From: a virus
DNA length: 62,676 bases
Direction: 5' to 3' (one strand)
IMG/VR virus record: IMGVR_UViG_3300023170_000025
Location: 1 to 62,676 of that record
Below, piece by piece: positions 36,999 through 44,567 of the stretch. The notes beneath the pieces were generated by a model. That model ran no database searches. It saw nothing but the letters and a program-made list of their open reading frames with translations, and had not been told where the DNA came from. Position numbers and translations under genes: made by a program. How positions within the stretch are numbered: the first letter of the stretch is position 1; each line of letters opens with the position of its first letter.

Positions 36999-37027
36999 TT
37001 TACTTTTCTTTAAATATAGGTTATAAT
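36999..37027 (+). promoter_or_regulatory. sigma70-like promoter overlapping the DUF2061 start
   Basis: TTTACT at 36999-37004 and TATAAT at 37022-37027 are 17 bases apart. The -10 ends 1 base before ATG 37029, so a transcript from here would begin inside that gene and serve the genes after it (37237, dexA, gp62). Confidence 0.45.
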
Positions 37028-37028
37028 A

Positions 37029-37244
37029 ATGAGTGAGTTTACATCATCATATCAATCTCTTAAAGGCAGTTTACTCAGAACTTTAGTTTATACTATTGGG
37101 CATTTTTTTATTGCAATAACCTGTCTTATGCTTATATCAGATGTACCTCTTTGGATAGCAGCTACAGACGCTGTAGTAGAACCTCTTGCAAATGCAGTAT
37201 GGTTTTATTTTTTAGATAGATTGTGGATAGCAAAGAATGACTGA
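37029..37244 (+). CDS. DUF2061-family small membrane protein
   Basis: The 71-residue protein matches the DUF2061 pattern: LLRTLVYTIGHFFIAI, then a second hydrophobic segment, VVEPLANAVWFYFLDRLW. Two membrane helices are likely. The family occurs in bacteria and some phages and has no established function. The next small membrane gene overlaps its end. Confidence 0.75.
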   Translation: MSEFTSSYQSLKGSLLRTLVYTIGHFFIAITCLMLISDVPLWIAATDAVVEPLANAVWFYFLDRLWIAKND

Positions 37245-37347
37245 AATTATTTTATATAACATATTATTCTGGGTACCATATTATTGGATTTGTGCCCTAC
37301 CTCAACGTATATTTCAAAAACAAATAGATGAGACTATAAATGACTAA
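37237..37347 (+). CDS. 36-residue putative membrane peptide
   Basis: MTEIILYNILFWVPYYWICA begins a 36-residue ORF, with one hydrophobic aromatic segment followed by a polar tail (QRIFQKQIDETIND). It overlaps DUF2061 by 8 bases and dexA by 8 bases, typical of the coupled packing here. No homologue is recognised. Confidence 0.5.
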   Translation: MTEIILYNILFWVPYYWICALPQRIFQKQIDETIND

Positions 37348-37927
37348 TTCTTTAATATTTGACTTTGAAACATTATCTACAGATAGATATAATGGTGTAG
37401 TTGTTTCTTTAGCAATTCTTAAATTTTCAGAAGATAATTTTACAATTAATACTGGTTATACTTTTTCTGAATTAGTTAATTCTGCAAAACTTTTAAAGTT
37501 TGATGTTCAAGACCAAGTTAAAAACTATAATAGGGTAATAGATAAAAAAACTTTGGAATGGTGGAATGAACAAGGAACTGAAGCAAAGAAACAGATAATT
37601 CCATCAGACAGAGATAAATCAATTAATGAACTTTATGACTTTTTTATATCAGTATCCGACAATAATACTGATAAAGTATATACAAGAGGTAATAATTTTG
37701 ATCCTATTATATTTGAAAATATTATGGACCAATTACATAAACCACAACCATATAGATTTTGGCAATTAAGAGATACCAGATCAATTATAGAAGGTCTATC
37801 TTGGGGCAGCGGATTAAGAAATAATTTTATACCTGAGGGATGTGAAGATTTTATTCATCATAATCCTATTCATGATATTGCTATAGATGTTATGAGAATA
37901 CAAGCTTTAGTGAGGGCTATTTCGTGA
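37340..37927 (+). CDS. dexA: DexA-like 3'-5' exonuclease
   Basis: The 195-residue DEDD-family nuclease has motif I IFDFETLST near the N-terminus, a YTRGNNFDPIIFENI motif II region and motif III HNPIHDIAIDVMR. This fits exonuclease A (DexA) of T4-like phages, somewhat shorter than in T4. It would degrade single strands and recycle nucleotides. It overlaps gp62 by 4 bases. Confidence 0.82.
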   Translation: MTNSLIFDFETLSTDRYNGVVVSLAILKFSEDNFTINTGYTFSELVNSAKLLKFDVQDQVKNYNRVIDKKTLEWWNEQGTEAKKQIIPSDRDKSINELYDFFISVSDNNTDKVYTRGNNFDPIIFENIMDQLHKPQPYRFWQLRDTRSIIEGLSWGSGLRNNFIPEGCEDFIHHNPIHDIAIDVMRIQALVRAIS

Positions 37928-38304
37928 ATCACTTTGATTATTTAAATAGTATTAATTATTCTAAAGAAAATATAATGAAAGATAATTTGGATGAAAAAGC
38001 ATATAATTCATTCATGGTTAATCGTGGATTATCTTATTTTAATGATACTGTTATATATGCCAATGAAATGAATATGAATGCTCATATAGATTCAAAAATG
38101 CAATATGACTTCCTTAGAACTCTCATTAGAAAACGTAAAAGATTTTCTAAATGGACCAAAGAGGATAAAAACTTAGATGTTGACTTAATAAAAGAATATT
38201 ACGGATATTCTAAAGAAAAAGCATATCAAGTGCTTCCTTTACTTACAAAAGAACAAATGGATTATATTAGTAAGAAGATGAGTAAAGGTGGCAAAAAACC
38301 GTAA
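37924..38304 (+). CDS. 62: clamp loader small subunit gp62
   Basis: The 126-residue protein has a GTG start (GTGA overlap with dexA). The run NSFMVNRGLSYFNDTVIYAN and the later RKRKRFSKWTK are those of marine gp62 proteins. It forms the clamp loader with four gp44 subunits. It is split from gp44 by guaC, two membrane genes and dexA, but still precedes regA as usual. Confidence 0.82.
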   Translation: MNHFDYLNSINYSKENIMKDNLDEKAYNSFMVNRGLSYFNDTVIYANEMNMNAHIDSKMQYDFLRTLIRKRKRFSKWTKEDKNLDVDLIKEYYGYSKEKAYQVLPLLTKEQMDYISKKMSKGGKKP

Positions 38305-38315
38305 ATATAAGTTAT

Positions 38316-38323
38316 TATAAATA
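38316..38323 (+). promoter_or_regulatory. T4-type late promoter TATAAATA
   Basis: An exact octamer lies 47 bases upstream of regA in the gap after gp62. Late synthesis of RegA would be unusual compared with T4, so read-through may also supply it. Confidence 0.55.
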
Positions 38324-38370
38324 GAAATATCATGATATAACTATAATAATAATTTACGTGAGTTGAAGAT

Positions 38371-38787
38371 ATGAATGAAGTCAATAATGAATTAGTGAAA
38401 TGGACTCCAGAAACTATGCTGGAAGTTTCTCTAAATGAACCTGATGATTTTTTAAAGGTCAGAGAAACACTCACCCGTATAGGGGTTGCATCTCGAAAAG
38501 AAAAAAAACTATTTCAGTCTTGTCATATATTACATAAACAAGGCAGATACTTTATAGTTCATTTTAAAGAACTATTTTTATTAGATGGTAAAAAATCTAA
38601 TTTAGAAGAAGGCGATATTGCTAGAAGAAATACGATCGCTACTCTTATGTCAGACTGGGGCTTAGTAACAATTCAAGAAGAAAGTAAAGCGCAGCCTTTA
38701 TCCCCATTAAGACAAATTAAAATTATCCCATTTAAAGATAAACAAGAATGGGAGCTATGTCCAAAATATAATATTGGAAGAAAATAG
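38371..38787 (+). CDS. regA: RegA translational repressor
   Basis: The 138-residue protein is of the T4 RegA type: KVRETLTRIGVASRKEKKLF, then CHILHKQGRYFIVHFKELF, and the conserved GDIARRNTIATLMSDWGL. RegA binds start regions of early mRNAs and shuts off their translation. It is followed by a terminator and a late promoter. Confidence 0.92.
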   Translation: MNEVNNELVKWTPETMLEVSLNEPDDFLKVRETLTRIGVASRKEKKLFQSCHILHKQGRYFIVHFKELFLLDGKKSNLEEGDIARRNTIATLMSDWGLVTIQEESKAQPLSPLRQIKIIPFKDKQEWELCPKYNIGRK

Positions 38788-38793
38788 AATATC

Positions 38794-38825
38794 AGCTATT
38801 CATTAAAGTAATAGCTTATTTTTAT
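38794..38825 (+). terminator. terminator after regA
   Basis: The 7-bp stem AGCTATT (38794-38800) / AATAGCT (38810-38816) is followed by TATTTTTAT. Its T tract runs into the late promoter at 38823, so the replication unit ends where the hsp20 unit begins. Confidence 0.65.
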
Positions 38826-38830
38826 AAATA
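38823..38830 (+). promoter_or_regulatory. T4-type late promoter TATAAATA
   Basis: An exact octamer lies 60 bases upstream of hsp20. An inverted repeat (AATAGTGGA 38830-38838 / TCCACTATT 38852-38860) starts inside it, so only part could form in the transcript. Confidence 0.7.
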
Positions 38831-38889
38831 ATAGTGGATGCCAGAAATGGGTCCACTATTAATTCTTGCTTGACAAAAAGGAGAAAACA

Positions 38890-39363
38890 ATGACAGGCAT
38901 ACAAACACTTTTTCCACGTTCATCTTTTGTTGGTTTTGATCATCTATTTAATGAGTTAGAATACACAGCTAAACATTCAAAAGATCATTATCCCCCACAT
39001 AATATTATTAAAACAGATGAAAACGATTATTTAATCGAGCTTGCTGTTGCAGGGTTTTCCAAAGATGAACTAACAGTTGAAGTTAAAGATAGAACTTTAA
39101 CAGTAACAGGAGAACACGAATCAAGAGGTCGTGAGTTTATACATCGTGGTATTAGCACGAAAAAGTTTAAGCGCACGTTCCGGCTGTCAGAGCACGTACA
39201 CGTACACGGAGCAGATATTCAGGACGGTATTCTTGCAATAGAATTGAAGTACGTCGTTCCTGAAGAAATGCGTCCTCGTAAAATTACAATTGGAAAATTT
39301 AACGAGGTCGAACATGACACAAGCAGTACTGGTAGCGCACAGCTACTTAACGAAAACAGCTGA
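38890..39363 (+). CDS. hsp20: Hsp20 small heat-shock chaperone
   Basis: The protein has 157 residues from ATG 38890, served by AAGGAGAA. The upstream in-frame start at 38866 overlaps that site and is rejected. The alpha-crystallin domain runs from about residue 34 (HNIIKTDENDYLIELAVAGF) to 125, with the LTVTGEHE strand and a C-terminal PRKITI motif in place of IxI. Small heat-shock genes are common in marine T4-like phages, where they may aid folding of structural proteins. Codon use is richer in C/G than neighbours, suggesting high expression. Confidence 0.9.
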   Translation: MTGIQTLFPRSSFVGFDHLFNELEYTAKHSKDHYPPHNIIKTDENDYLIELAVAGFSKDELTVEVKDRTLTVTGEHESRGREFIHRGISTKKFKRTFRLSEHVHVHGADIQDGILAIELKYVVPEEMRPRKITIGKFNEVEHDTSSTGSAQLLNENS

Positions 39364-39541
39364 ACTGTTAATTGAGTTCTTTAAATCATTAAAACAAGCA
39401 CGTAAACTAAACAAACTACAGCGCCAAACATACAACGAATTGATGGCTTTGTCTGATAAGGATTTAAACGATATCGGAATCCATAGAGGTGATATTAGAT
39501 ATATCGCTTATCAGAATCAAAACCTGAAAGGGTGGGTATAA
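39314..39541 (+). CDS. DUF1127 protein
   Basis: The protein has 75 residues from ATG 39314, which has GAGGTCG upstream; an earlier in-frame start at 39290 lacks one. The C-terminal half, RQTYNELMALSDKDLNDIGI then HRGDIRYIAY, is a clear DUF1127 (YjiS-like) motif. This domain is typical of Alphaproteobacteria and other proteobacteria and is linked in the literature to RNA and phosphate metabolism. It overlaps hsp20 by 50 bases. A host-derived origin is plausible. Confidence 0.82.
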   Translation: MTQAVLVAHSYLTKTAELLIEFFKSLKQARKLNKLQRQTYNELMALSDKDLNDIGIHRGDIRYIAYQNQNLKGWV

Positions 39542-39741
39542 TGGTGGCACAAGTAACCCACATTTGGTGGTCACTTAGACAAGAACTGGTTTCAATGCTT
39601 TCTTCAGCGTGGAAATCATTTAACCACTTTGCATTAGTAGTTGGTCACTCACGTGCCGCAACACATTTGGCTAGAATGGGATACCATGAACAAGCCAAGA
39701 ATGTTATGATGGAATTAAAGAAGCTGCAAAATAATCGCTAA
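39541..39741 (+). CDS. small protein coupled to DUF1127
   Basis: The protein has 66 residues from ATG 39541 (TAATG with the DUF1127 stop); GTG 39532 is a possible but less likely start. It reads MVAQVTHIWWSLRQELVSML, with RAATHLARMGYHEQAKNVMMEL at the end. That C-terminal pattern resembles the A-R-MG-x-E-A-x-x-M helices following some alphaproteobacterial DUF1127 domains. Function is unknown. Confidence 0.6.
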   Translation: MVAQVTHIWWSLRQELVSMLSSAWKSFNHFALVVGHSRAATHLARMGYHEQAKNVMMELKKLQNNR

Positions 39742-39746
39742 TGTAT

Positions 39747-39754
39747 TATAAATA
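39747..39754 (+). promoter_or_regulatory. T4-type late promoter TATAAATA
   Basis: An exact octamer lies 84 bases upstream of the gene at 39839, with a leader hairpin between them. Confidence 0.7.
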
Positions 39755-39787
39755 AAACTTTATAATCAGAAGGCTTTAGTTAGCTCA

Positions 39788-39807
39788 GGGGGCGGGAAAC
39801 CGCCCCT
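39788..39807 (+). other. GAAA-tetraloop hairpin in a late mRNA leader
   Basis: The 7-bp stem GGGGCGG/CCGCCCC with loop GAAA is unusually GC-rich for this genome. There is no T tract, so it is not a standard terminator. It would lie about 30 bases into the transcript from the late promoter at 39747 and may stabilise the mRNA. Confidence 0.6.
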
Positions 39808-39838
39808 CAGATCACACACAATCACAAGGAAAATAAAA

Positions 39839-40063
39839 ATGACAAATAAAAACCCATTTGAAATCAGAGCAGATATGCTCAAACTTGCAAAAGACTATAT
39901 GGATCAACAGTATCATATGAATGTAGACTTTTGGAGACAACAGTTTGATACAAACAAAGCAACAGCTGAAGAATTTCAAAAAGCAATCCAAGAATATTAT
40001 ACAATGGATGATCTAATGGATAAAGCAAAAGAAATGTATTCTTTTGTTTCAAAGAAAGATTAA
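39839..40063 (+). CDS. conserved small phage protein, unknown function
   Basis: The 74-residue protein is all-helical: KNPFEIRADMLKLAKDYMDQ, then AEEFQKAIQEYYTMDDLMDK. I recognise similar proteins in marine T4-like phages between hsp20 and gp43, without a known role. It has a late promoter and structured leader, with CACAAGGAAAAT as ribosome site. Confidence 0.65.
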   Translation: MTNKNPFEIRADMLKLAKDYMDQQYHMNVDFWRQQFDTNKATAEEFQKAIQEYYTMDDLMDKAKEMYSFVSKKD

Positions 40064-40064
40064 T

Positions 40065-40217
40065 ATGAAAGGCTGGCTTAACTGGTGGCTATATTTAAGG
40101 AAAATGGGCTATCCTTTTTTCTACAGTATAGAATGGGCTTATTATAATAATAAGTACTGGCATCCAGAAGGTATTTGGCCATATGATATGAAAAAAAGAC
40201 GTTTACAATCTTTCTAA
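40065..40217 (+). CDS. 50-residue aromatic-rich protein
   Basis: MKGWLNWWLYLRKMGYPFFY starts a 50-residue ORF with seven Trp and eight Tyr, ending in a basic tail (DMKKRRLQSF). The end of the ORF covers the -35 region of the gp43 promoter. No family is recognised, but the coupled position and residue pattern support translation. Confidence 0.5.
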   Translation: MKGWLNWWLYLRKMGYPFFYSIEWAYYNNKYWHPEGIWPYDMKKRRLQSF

Positions 40218-40230
40218 TTTATGATATAAT
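40202..40230 (+). promoter_or_regulatory. sigma70-like promoter for gp43
   Basis: TTTACA at 40202-40207 and TATAAT at 40225-40230 have 17-base spacing, 24 bases before the TTG start of DNA polymerase. Confidence 0.78.
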
Positions 40231-40254
40231 AATTCCAAACTGGAGGTTATTATT

Positions 40255-42837
40255 TTGAATTCATTCTACACTTCAGTGAACCGTTATGGCAATTCCATTC
40301 TTTATCGTGGATATTCACCTAACGGTTCACCTATTAATCAACGCTATAAATTTAAACCAAAATTTTGGTTACCATCTAAAAATCCAACAGAGATAAAATC
40401 CTTTGATGGTACGAATATTGCACCAGTCGAATTTGAAAAAATGAGCGATGCTAAAGAATTTCTTGAGCAATATTCGGAAATGGAAGGTGCAAAAATATAT
40501 GGCACCCGTAATTATATTCATCAGTTTATTACAGAAAAATTTCCTGATGATATTAAATTTAATCCAAAAAATACAAATGTAGTTAATTTTGATATAGAAG
40601 TTGCTTCTGATGATGGTTTCCCTACACCAGAAGCTGCAGCTTATCCTATTATATCAATTGCGCTTAAATCTAGTAAATCTTCCATATATCAAGTATGGGG
40701 TTTAGATAATTATGATCCGTCTAAAACTGAAATTAATTTAGATGGTGGACAAATCCAATATCATCAATTTAATTCAGAAGAAGCCATGATGGTTTCGTTT
40801 CTAACATACTGGACTAAAAATTATCCAGATATTATAACTGGCTGGAATACCAGATTTTTTGACATACCGTATCTCGTTAATCGGATCAAGATTATTGGAA
40901 CACAGGAAGCTGCTAATAAATTATCACCGTGGAAACTTGTTAATGAAAGAAATACCACAATCATGGGTCGACCACAGGTTAACCATGAAATTGTTGGTAT
41001 TCAACAAGCCGACTATCTTGAATTATTTAAAAAGTTTGGATACTCATATGGTACTCAAGAATCGTATAGATTAGATCATGTTGCAAATACGGTACTTGGA
41101 GAAAAGAAATTATCTTATGAAGAACATGGTAATCTTTATACTTTATATAAACAAGATCATCAAAAATTTATTGACTATAATATTAGAGATGTACAACTAA
41201 TTGATAAAATGGATGCCAAAATGGGTCTTATTAATCTGGCTATGACTATGGCATATAGGGCTGGCACTAATTTATCTGATACTTTTGGTACGACTTCAAT
41301 TTGGGAATCTATCCTTTATCGCAGATTACTTTCTAAAAATATTGTTTCTCCTATTGAACAAATAAAAAGAGTTGCTTATGAAAATAATTCTAATCCCAAT
41401 GTTATTGAAGGTGGTTATGTAAAAGATCCTCAAGTAGGAGCACACGATTGGGTAGTATCTTTTGATTTAAATTCTCTGTATCCAAATATTATTGTTCAAT
41501 CTAACATATCACCGGAAACTATTATTCGCAATAAAACTTGGAGATTTTTCCCTCAAGGTGTTGATCATTATCTAAACGGAGAAGATAAAATTGATGAAGA
41601 ATTTTCTGTTTGTGCTAGTGGTGTTCCTTTTTCAAGAGAAAAACAGGGTATTATTCCAGAACTTATTGTGGATTATTATTCAGAAAGAACACAAATAAAG
41701 AAGAAAATGTTAGATGCAAAATCTCAGTATGAAAAAACAAAATCTTCATATCTCGAGTCTGAGATTAATCAGCTAGAAAATAATCAGATGGCAATTAAAA
41801 TTTTGCTTAATTCTCTTTATGGTGCTCTTGCTAATAAACACTTTAAATATTTTGATAATGCTCTTGCTGAAAGCGTAACTTTAACTGGTCAGCTTTCGAT
41901 CAAGTGGGCGGAAAGAGCAATAAATGAAGAAATGAATAAAATCTTAAAAACAGAAAATACCGATTATGTTATAGCAATTGATACTGATTCTGTTTATATT
42001 AATTTTGGTCCTCTTATTGAAAAATTAAATCCTAAAGATCCCGTAAAAGCCATTGATAAATTATGTAAAGACCACTTTGAAAAAATTATTGCTATGGCAT
42101 ATGATAAACTATTTTACAGACTTAATGGTTATACTCCAAGAATGGAAATGGGTAGAGAAGTTATTGCAGATCGTGGAATATGGACTGCTAAAAAACGCTA
42201 TATACTTAACGTACATAATAACGAAGGAGTACAATACGCAGAACCTAAACTAAAAATGATGGGTATAGAAGCAATTAAATCTTCAACACCTCAAGTTGTA
42301 AGAGATAAATTCAGAGAAATATTTAAGATTATTATTAGTAGCACAGAAACGGAAACACGTAATTATATTAATAATTTTAAATCTGAATTTAAATCTTTAC
42401 CTCCAGAAGCGGTCGCTTTTCCTAGAGGTGTTTCAGATATTAATAAATTTTCACATAATAAAAATATTTATTGTAATTCTGCCCATTCTAAAAAATGGAC
42501 AGAAGGTTCTAAACAAATAGATGTAAAAACAACACCTATTCATGTTCGTGGTGCTCTTTTATATAACTATCATGTAAAAGATAAAGCTTTAGATAAAAAG
42601 TATATTATGATACAAAACGGAGAAAAAATTAAATTTACTTATATGAAACTTCCTAATCCTATTCGTGAAAATGTTATTTCTTTTCCAGATTATTTACCTG
42701 AAGAATTAAATTTACATAAATATGTGGACTATGATATGCAATTTGAAAAAACATTTATCGAACCTCTTAACCCTATACTTGAAGCTGTAGGGTGGTCGGT
42801 AAAAGATGTTCAAACTTTGGAGGACTTTTTTGGATGA
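40255..42837 (+). CDS. 43: DNA polymerase gp43 (family B)
   Basis: The 860-residue replicative polymerase begins at a TTG; TGGAGG at 40241-40246 is 8 bases upstream and no ATG is better placed. The exonuclease motif I NFDIEVA has Asp113 and Glu115. Palm motif A is DLNSLYPN at 404-411, the fingers region KILLNSLYGA follows, and motif C is DTDSVY near 576-581. It extends with gp45 as clamp. The non-ATG start may hold synthesis down. The phosphomannomutase-like gene overlaps its end by ATGA. Confidence 0.96.
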   Translation: MNSFYTSVNRYGNSILYRGYSPNGSPINQRYKFKPKFWLPSKNPTEIKSFDGTNIAPVEFEKMSDAKEFLEQYSEMEGAKIYGTRNYIHQFITEKFPDDIKFNPKNTNVVNFDIEVASDDGFPTPEAAAYPIISIALKSSKSSIYQVWGLDNYDPSKTEINLDGGQIQYHQFNSEEAMMVSFLTYWTKNYPDIITGWNTRFFDIPYLVNRIKIIGTQEAANKLSPWKLVNERNTTIMGRPQVNHEIVGIQQADYLELFKKFGYSYGTQESYRLDHVANTVLGEKKLSYEEHGNLYTLYKQDHQKFIDYNIRDVQLIDKMDAKMGLINLAMTMAYRAGTNLSDTFGTTSIWESILYRRLLSKNIVSPIEQIKRVAYENNSNPNVIEGGYVKDPQVGAHDWVVSFDLNSLYPNIIVQSNISPETIIRNKTWRFFPQGVDHYLNGEDKIDEEFSVCASGVPFSREKQGIIPELIVDYYSERTQIKKKMLDAKSQYEKTKSSYLESEINQLENNQMAIKILLNSLYGALANKHFKYFDNALAESVTLTGQLSIKWAERAINEEMNKILKTENTDYVIAIDTDSVYINFGPLIEKLNPKDPVKAIDKLCKDHFEKIIAMAYDKLFYRLNGYTPRMEMGREVIADRGIWTAKKRYILNVHNNEGVQYAEPKLKMMGIEAIKSSTPQVVRDKFREIFKIIISSTETETRNYINNFKSEFKSLPPEAVAFPRGVSDINKFSHNKNIYCNSAHSKKWTEGSKQIDVKTTPIHVRGALLYNYHVKDKALDKKYIMIQNGEKIKFTYMKLPNPIRENVISFPDYLPEELNLHKYVDYDMQFEKTFIEPLNPILEAVGWSVKDVQTLEDFFG

Positions 42838-43565
42838 TTAATTATGTTTTTGATGTGGATGGAACTCTTACACCCAGTAGAATGAAAATGGATAAAGAGT
42901 TTCAAAAATTCTTTTTAGAATTTATAGAAAAAAACAACGTCTATCTTGTTACGGGTTCAGATTATATAAAAACGGTCGAACAGGTTGGTAAAGAGATATG
43001 TGAAAAAGTTATTAAATGCTATAACTGTTGCGGCAATAGTATTTGGCAGAATGGGGAAGAAATTTATAAGTCTGATTGGAAACTTTCAGAAGAAATTGTG
43101 GATTGGCTAAAAAAAGAATTAAAGAATAGTAAATTTAGTATAAGGACTGGAAATCATATAGAACAGAGACCAGGCTTGGTAAATTTTAGTATTCTTGGTA
43201 GAAATGCTTCTTTTGAAGAAAGATTCATATATACACAATGGGACGATCAAATAGATGAAAGAATAACAATTGCCAAAAAATTCAATCAGAGGTTTTCCTA
43301 CTATAAAGCACAAGTTGCAGGAGAAACCGGAATTGATATTACTCAAATAGGAAATGATAAAAGTCAAGTTGCAAATCATATAGATGGTCCTATTGTATTT
43401 TTTGGTGATAAAATGAAAGCCGGTGGCAATGATTATCCTTTAGCATTAGAAGTTAAAATGAGACCAGACTCTTGGAATCATGAAGTAAAAGACTGGAAAG
43501 AAACATATAAAATATTAACTAATTTATCATATAAAGGTTTACAAAAAGTCGAATATAATGTATAA
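42834..43565 (+). CDS. phosphomannomutase-like HAD protein (eukaryotic PMM type)
   Basis: The protein has 243 residues from ATG 42834 (ATGA overlap with gp43). The start YVFDVDGTLTPSRMKM has the catalytic DxDGT. RPGLVNFSILGRNASFEER and GIDITQIGNDKSQV follow, and FFGDKMKAGGNDYPLALEV carries the metal-binding motif. This series fits alpha-type phosphomannomutase of eukaryotes (HAD IIB), which converts mannose-6-phosphate to mannose-1-phosphate. It suggests supply of GDP-sugars. Activity on another hexose phosphate is possible. Confidence 0.72.
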   Translation: MINYVFDVDGTLTPSRMKMDKEFQKFFLEFIEKNNVYLVTGSDYIKTVEQVGKEICEKVIKCYNCCGNSIWQNGEEIYKSDWKLSEEIVDWLKKELKNSKFSIRTGNHIEQRPGLVNFSILGRNASFEERFIYTQWDDQIDERITIAKKFNQRFSYYKAQVAGETGIDITQIGNDKSQVANHIDGPIVFFGDKMKAGGNDYPLALEVKMRPDSWNHEVKDWKETYKILTNLSYKGLQKVEYNV

Positions 43566-43566
43566 T
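43538..43566 (+). promoter_or_regulatory. sigma70-like promoter for the cupin gene
   Basis: TTTACA at 43538-43543 and TATAAT at 43561-43566 have 17-base spacing. It overlaps the end of the phosphomannomutase-like gene, 29 bases before the cupin ATG. Confidence 0.7.
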
Positions 43567-43594
43567 ACTATTAATATTATGAAAGATAAAAACA

Positions 43595-43954
43595 ATGAGT
43601 AAAGCAGGAAAAGTGTGGGGTGTAACAGAACTTATTGAAGCGAATGGTTCTTTAGAGTTTCATCGTATTCAAATGAATAAAGGAGGTGTTTGTTCTAAAC
43701 ATCTTCATGAGTTTAAATGGAATGGGTTCTATGTCGAAAAAGGTGTAATGTTGGTTCGTGTCTGGCAGAAGGATTATGATCTTGTGGACGAAACTATTTT
43801 ATATGAAGGAGATTATACAAAAGTCAAACCAGGTCTTTATCATCAGTTTGAATGCCTAGAGTCCGGTGTTGCTTACGAACTCTATTGGGCTGAGTTTAAT
43901 CATAACGATATTGTAAGAGAAACTGTAGGGTATAATGAAAAAAATAAAAAGTAA
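43595..43954 (+). CDS. cupin-fold protein
   Basis: The 119-residue single cupin has motif 1 region GGVCSKHLHEFKWNGFYVEKG, then the GLYHQFECLE segment containing the second-motif His. Such small cupins include mannose-6-phosphate isomerase-like domains, which would fit the adjacent phosphomannomutase-like gene. Substrate is unproven. It has its own promoter, and the next small gene overlaps its end by 20 bases. Confidence 0.65.
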   Translation: MSKAGKVWGVTELIEANGSLEFHRIQMNKGGVCSKHLHEFKWNGFYVEKGVMLVRVWQKDYDLVDETILYEGDYTKVKPGLYHQFECLESGVAYELYWAEFNHNDIVRETVGYNEKNKK

Positions 43955-44114
43955 TAGTTGGACTTTAGAAGTACAAGAAAATGGAAAAACTAAGGAACTA
44001 TTTATTGAATTTCCTCCTGAAGCTCTTAGTCAAGTAGGCTGGGATGAAGGAGATACTTTACTTTGGGAAGAATTAACTGATGGTGTTTGGAGTATAACAA
44101 AGAAAGATGACTAA
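43935..44114 (+). CDS. 59-residue acidic AbrB-like small protein
   Basis: The ORF gives SWTLEVQENGKTKELFIEFP, then LSQVGWDEGDTLLWEEL and a WSITKKDD end. The pattern of a short beta hairpin, GWDEGD and WE recalls SpoVT/AbrB-type folds common in marine phages, but evidence is weak. It overlaps the cupin by 20 bases and the nucleotidyltransferase by 8. Confidence 0.5.
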   Translation: MKKIKSNSWTLEVQENGKTKELFIEFPPEALSQVGWDEGDTLLWEELTDGVWSITKKDD

Positions 44115-44529
44115 AATGAAAATCGGTTTAACGGCTAGTACATTTGATTTACTACACGCTGGTCATATAATGATGTTAAGAGAAGCCAAATCAAAATGTG
44201 ACTGGCTTATAGCAGCACTACAAGTAGATCCTTCATTAGATAGAAAAGAAAAAAATTCTCCCATACAAACTATAGTTGAAAGACAAGCTCAACTTGAAGC
44301 AGTAAAGTATGTAGATGAAGTCATTATTTATTGTACTGAAAATGATCTTTTAGATATTATTAATATGTACCCAATTGATATAAGAATACTTGGTGAAGAA
44401 TATAGACAAAAAGATTTTACAGGTAAGGACGAATGCCGTAATCGTGGAATTGAACTATACTTTAATAAAAGAGATCATAGATTTAGCTCAAGCGGATTAA
44501 GATCAAGAGTTTGCGAAAATCATAAATAA
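44107..44529 (+). CDS. cytidylyltransferase-like nucleotidyltransferase
   Basis: The 140-residue protein has the cytidylyltransferase N-terminal motif TASTFDLLHAGHIMML with HAGH, and a C-terminal HRFSSSGLRSRV in place of the ISSTxIR motif. The family transfers CMP to glycerol-3-phosphate, choline phosphate or heptose-like sugars. ATG 44107 or 44116 could start it; the first overlaps the upstream gene. It fits a role in activating a glycan or polyol precursor alongside its sugar-gene neighbours. Confidence 0.72.
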   Translation: MTKMKIGLTASTFDLLHAGHIMMLREAKSKCDWLIAALQVDPSLDRKEKNSPIQTIVERQAQLEAVKYVDEVIIYCTENDLLDIINMYPIDIRILGEEYRQKDFTGKDECRNRGIELYFNKRDHRFSSSGLRSRVCENHK

Positions 44530-44532
44530 TAC

Positions 44533-44561
44533 TTTACATATCAGTAAAAATAGGATATAAT
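44533..44561 (+). promoter_or_regulatory. sigma70-like promoter for mazG, possibly leaderless
   Basis: TTTACA at 44533-44538 and TATAAT at 44556-44561 have 17-base spacing. The ATG at 44568 is 7 bases after the -10, the usual distance to a transcription start. Confidence 0.75.
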
Positions 44562-44567
44562 ATAAAA

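Noticed and set aside
39773-39815. tRNA-like start GGCTTTAGTTAGCTCAG before a GC-rich hairpin
   Set aside because: TTAGCTCAG resembles a D-arm, but there is no anticodon arm, T-arm or acceptor closure; the following stem is a simple GAAA-loop hairpin.
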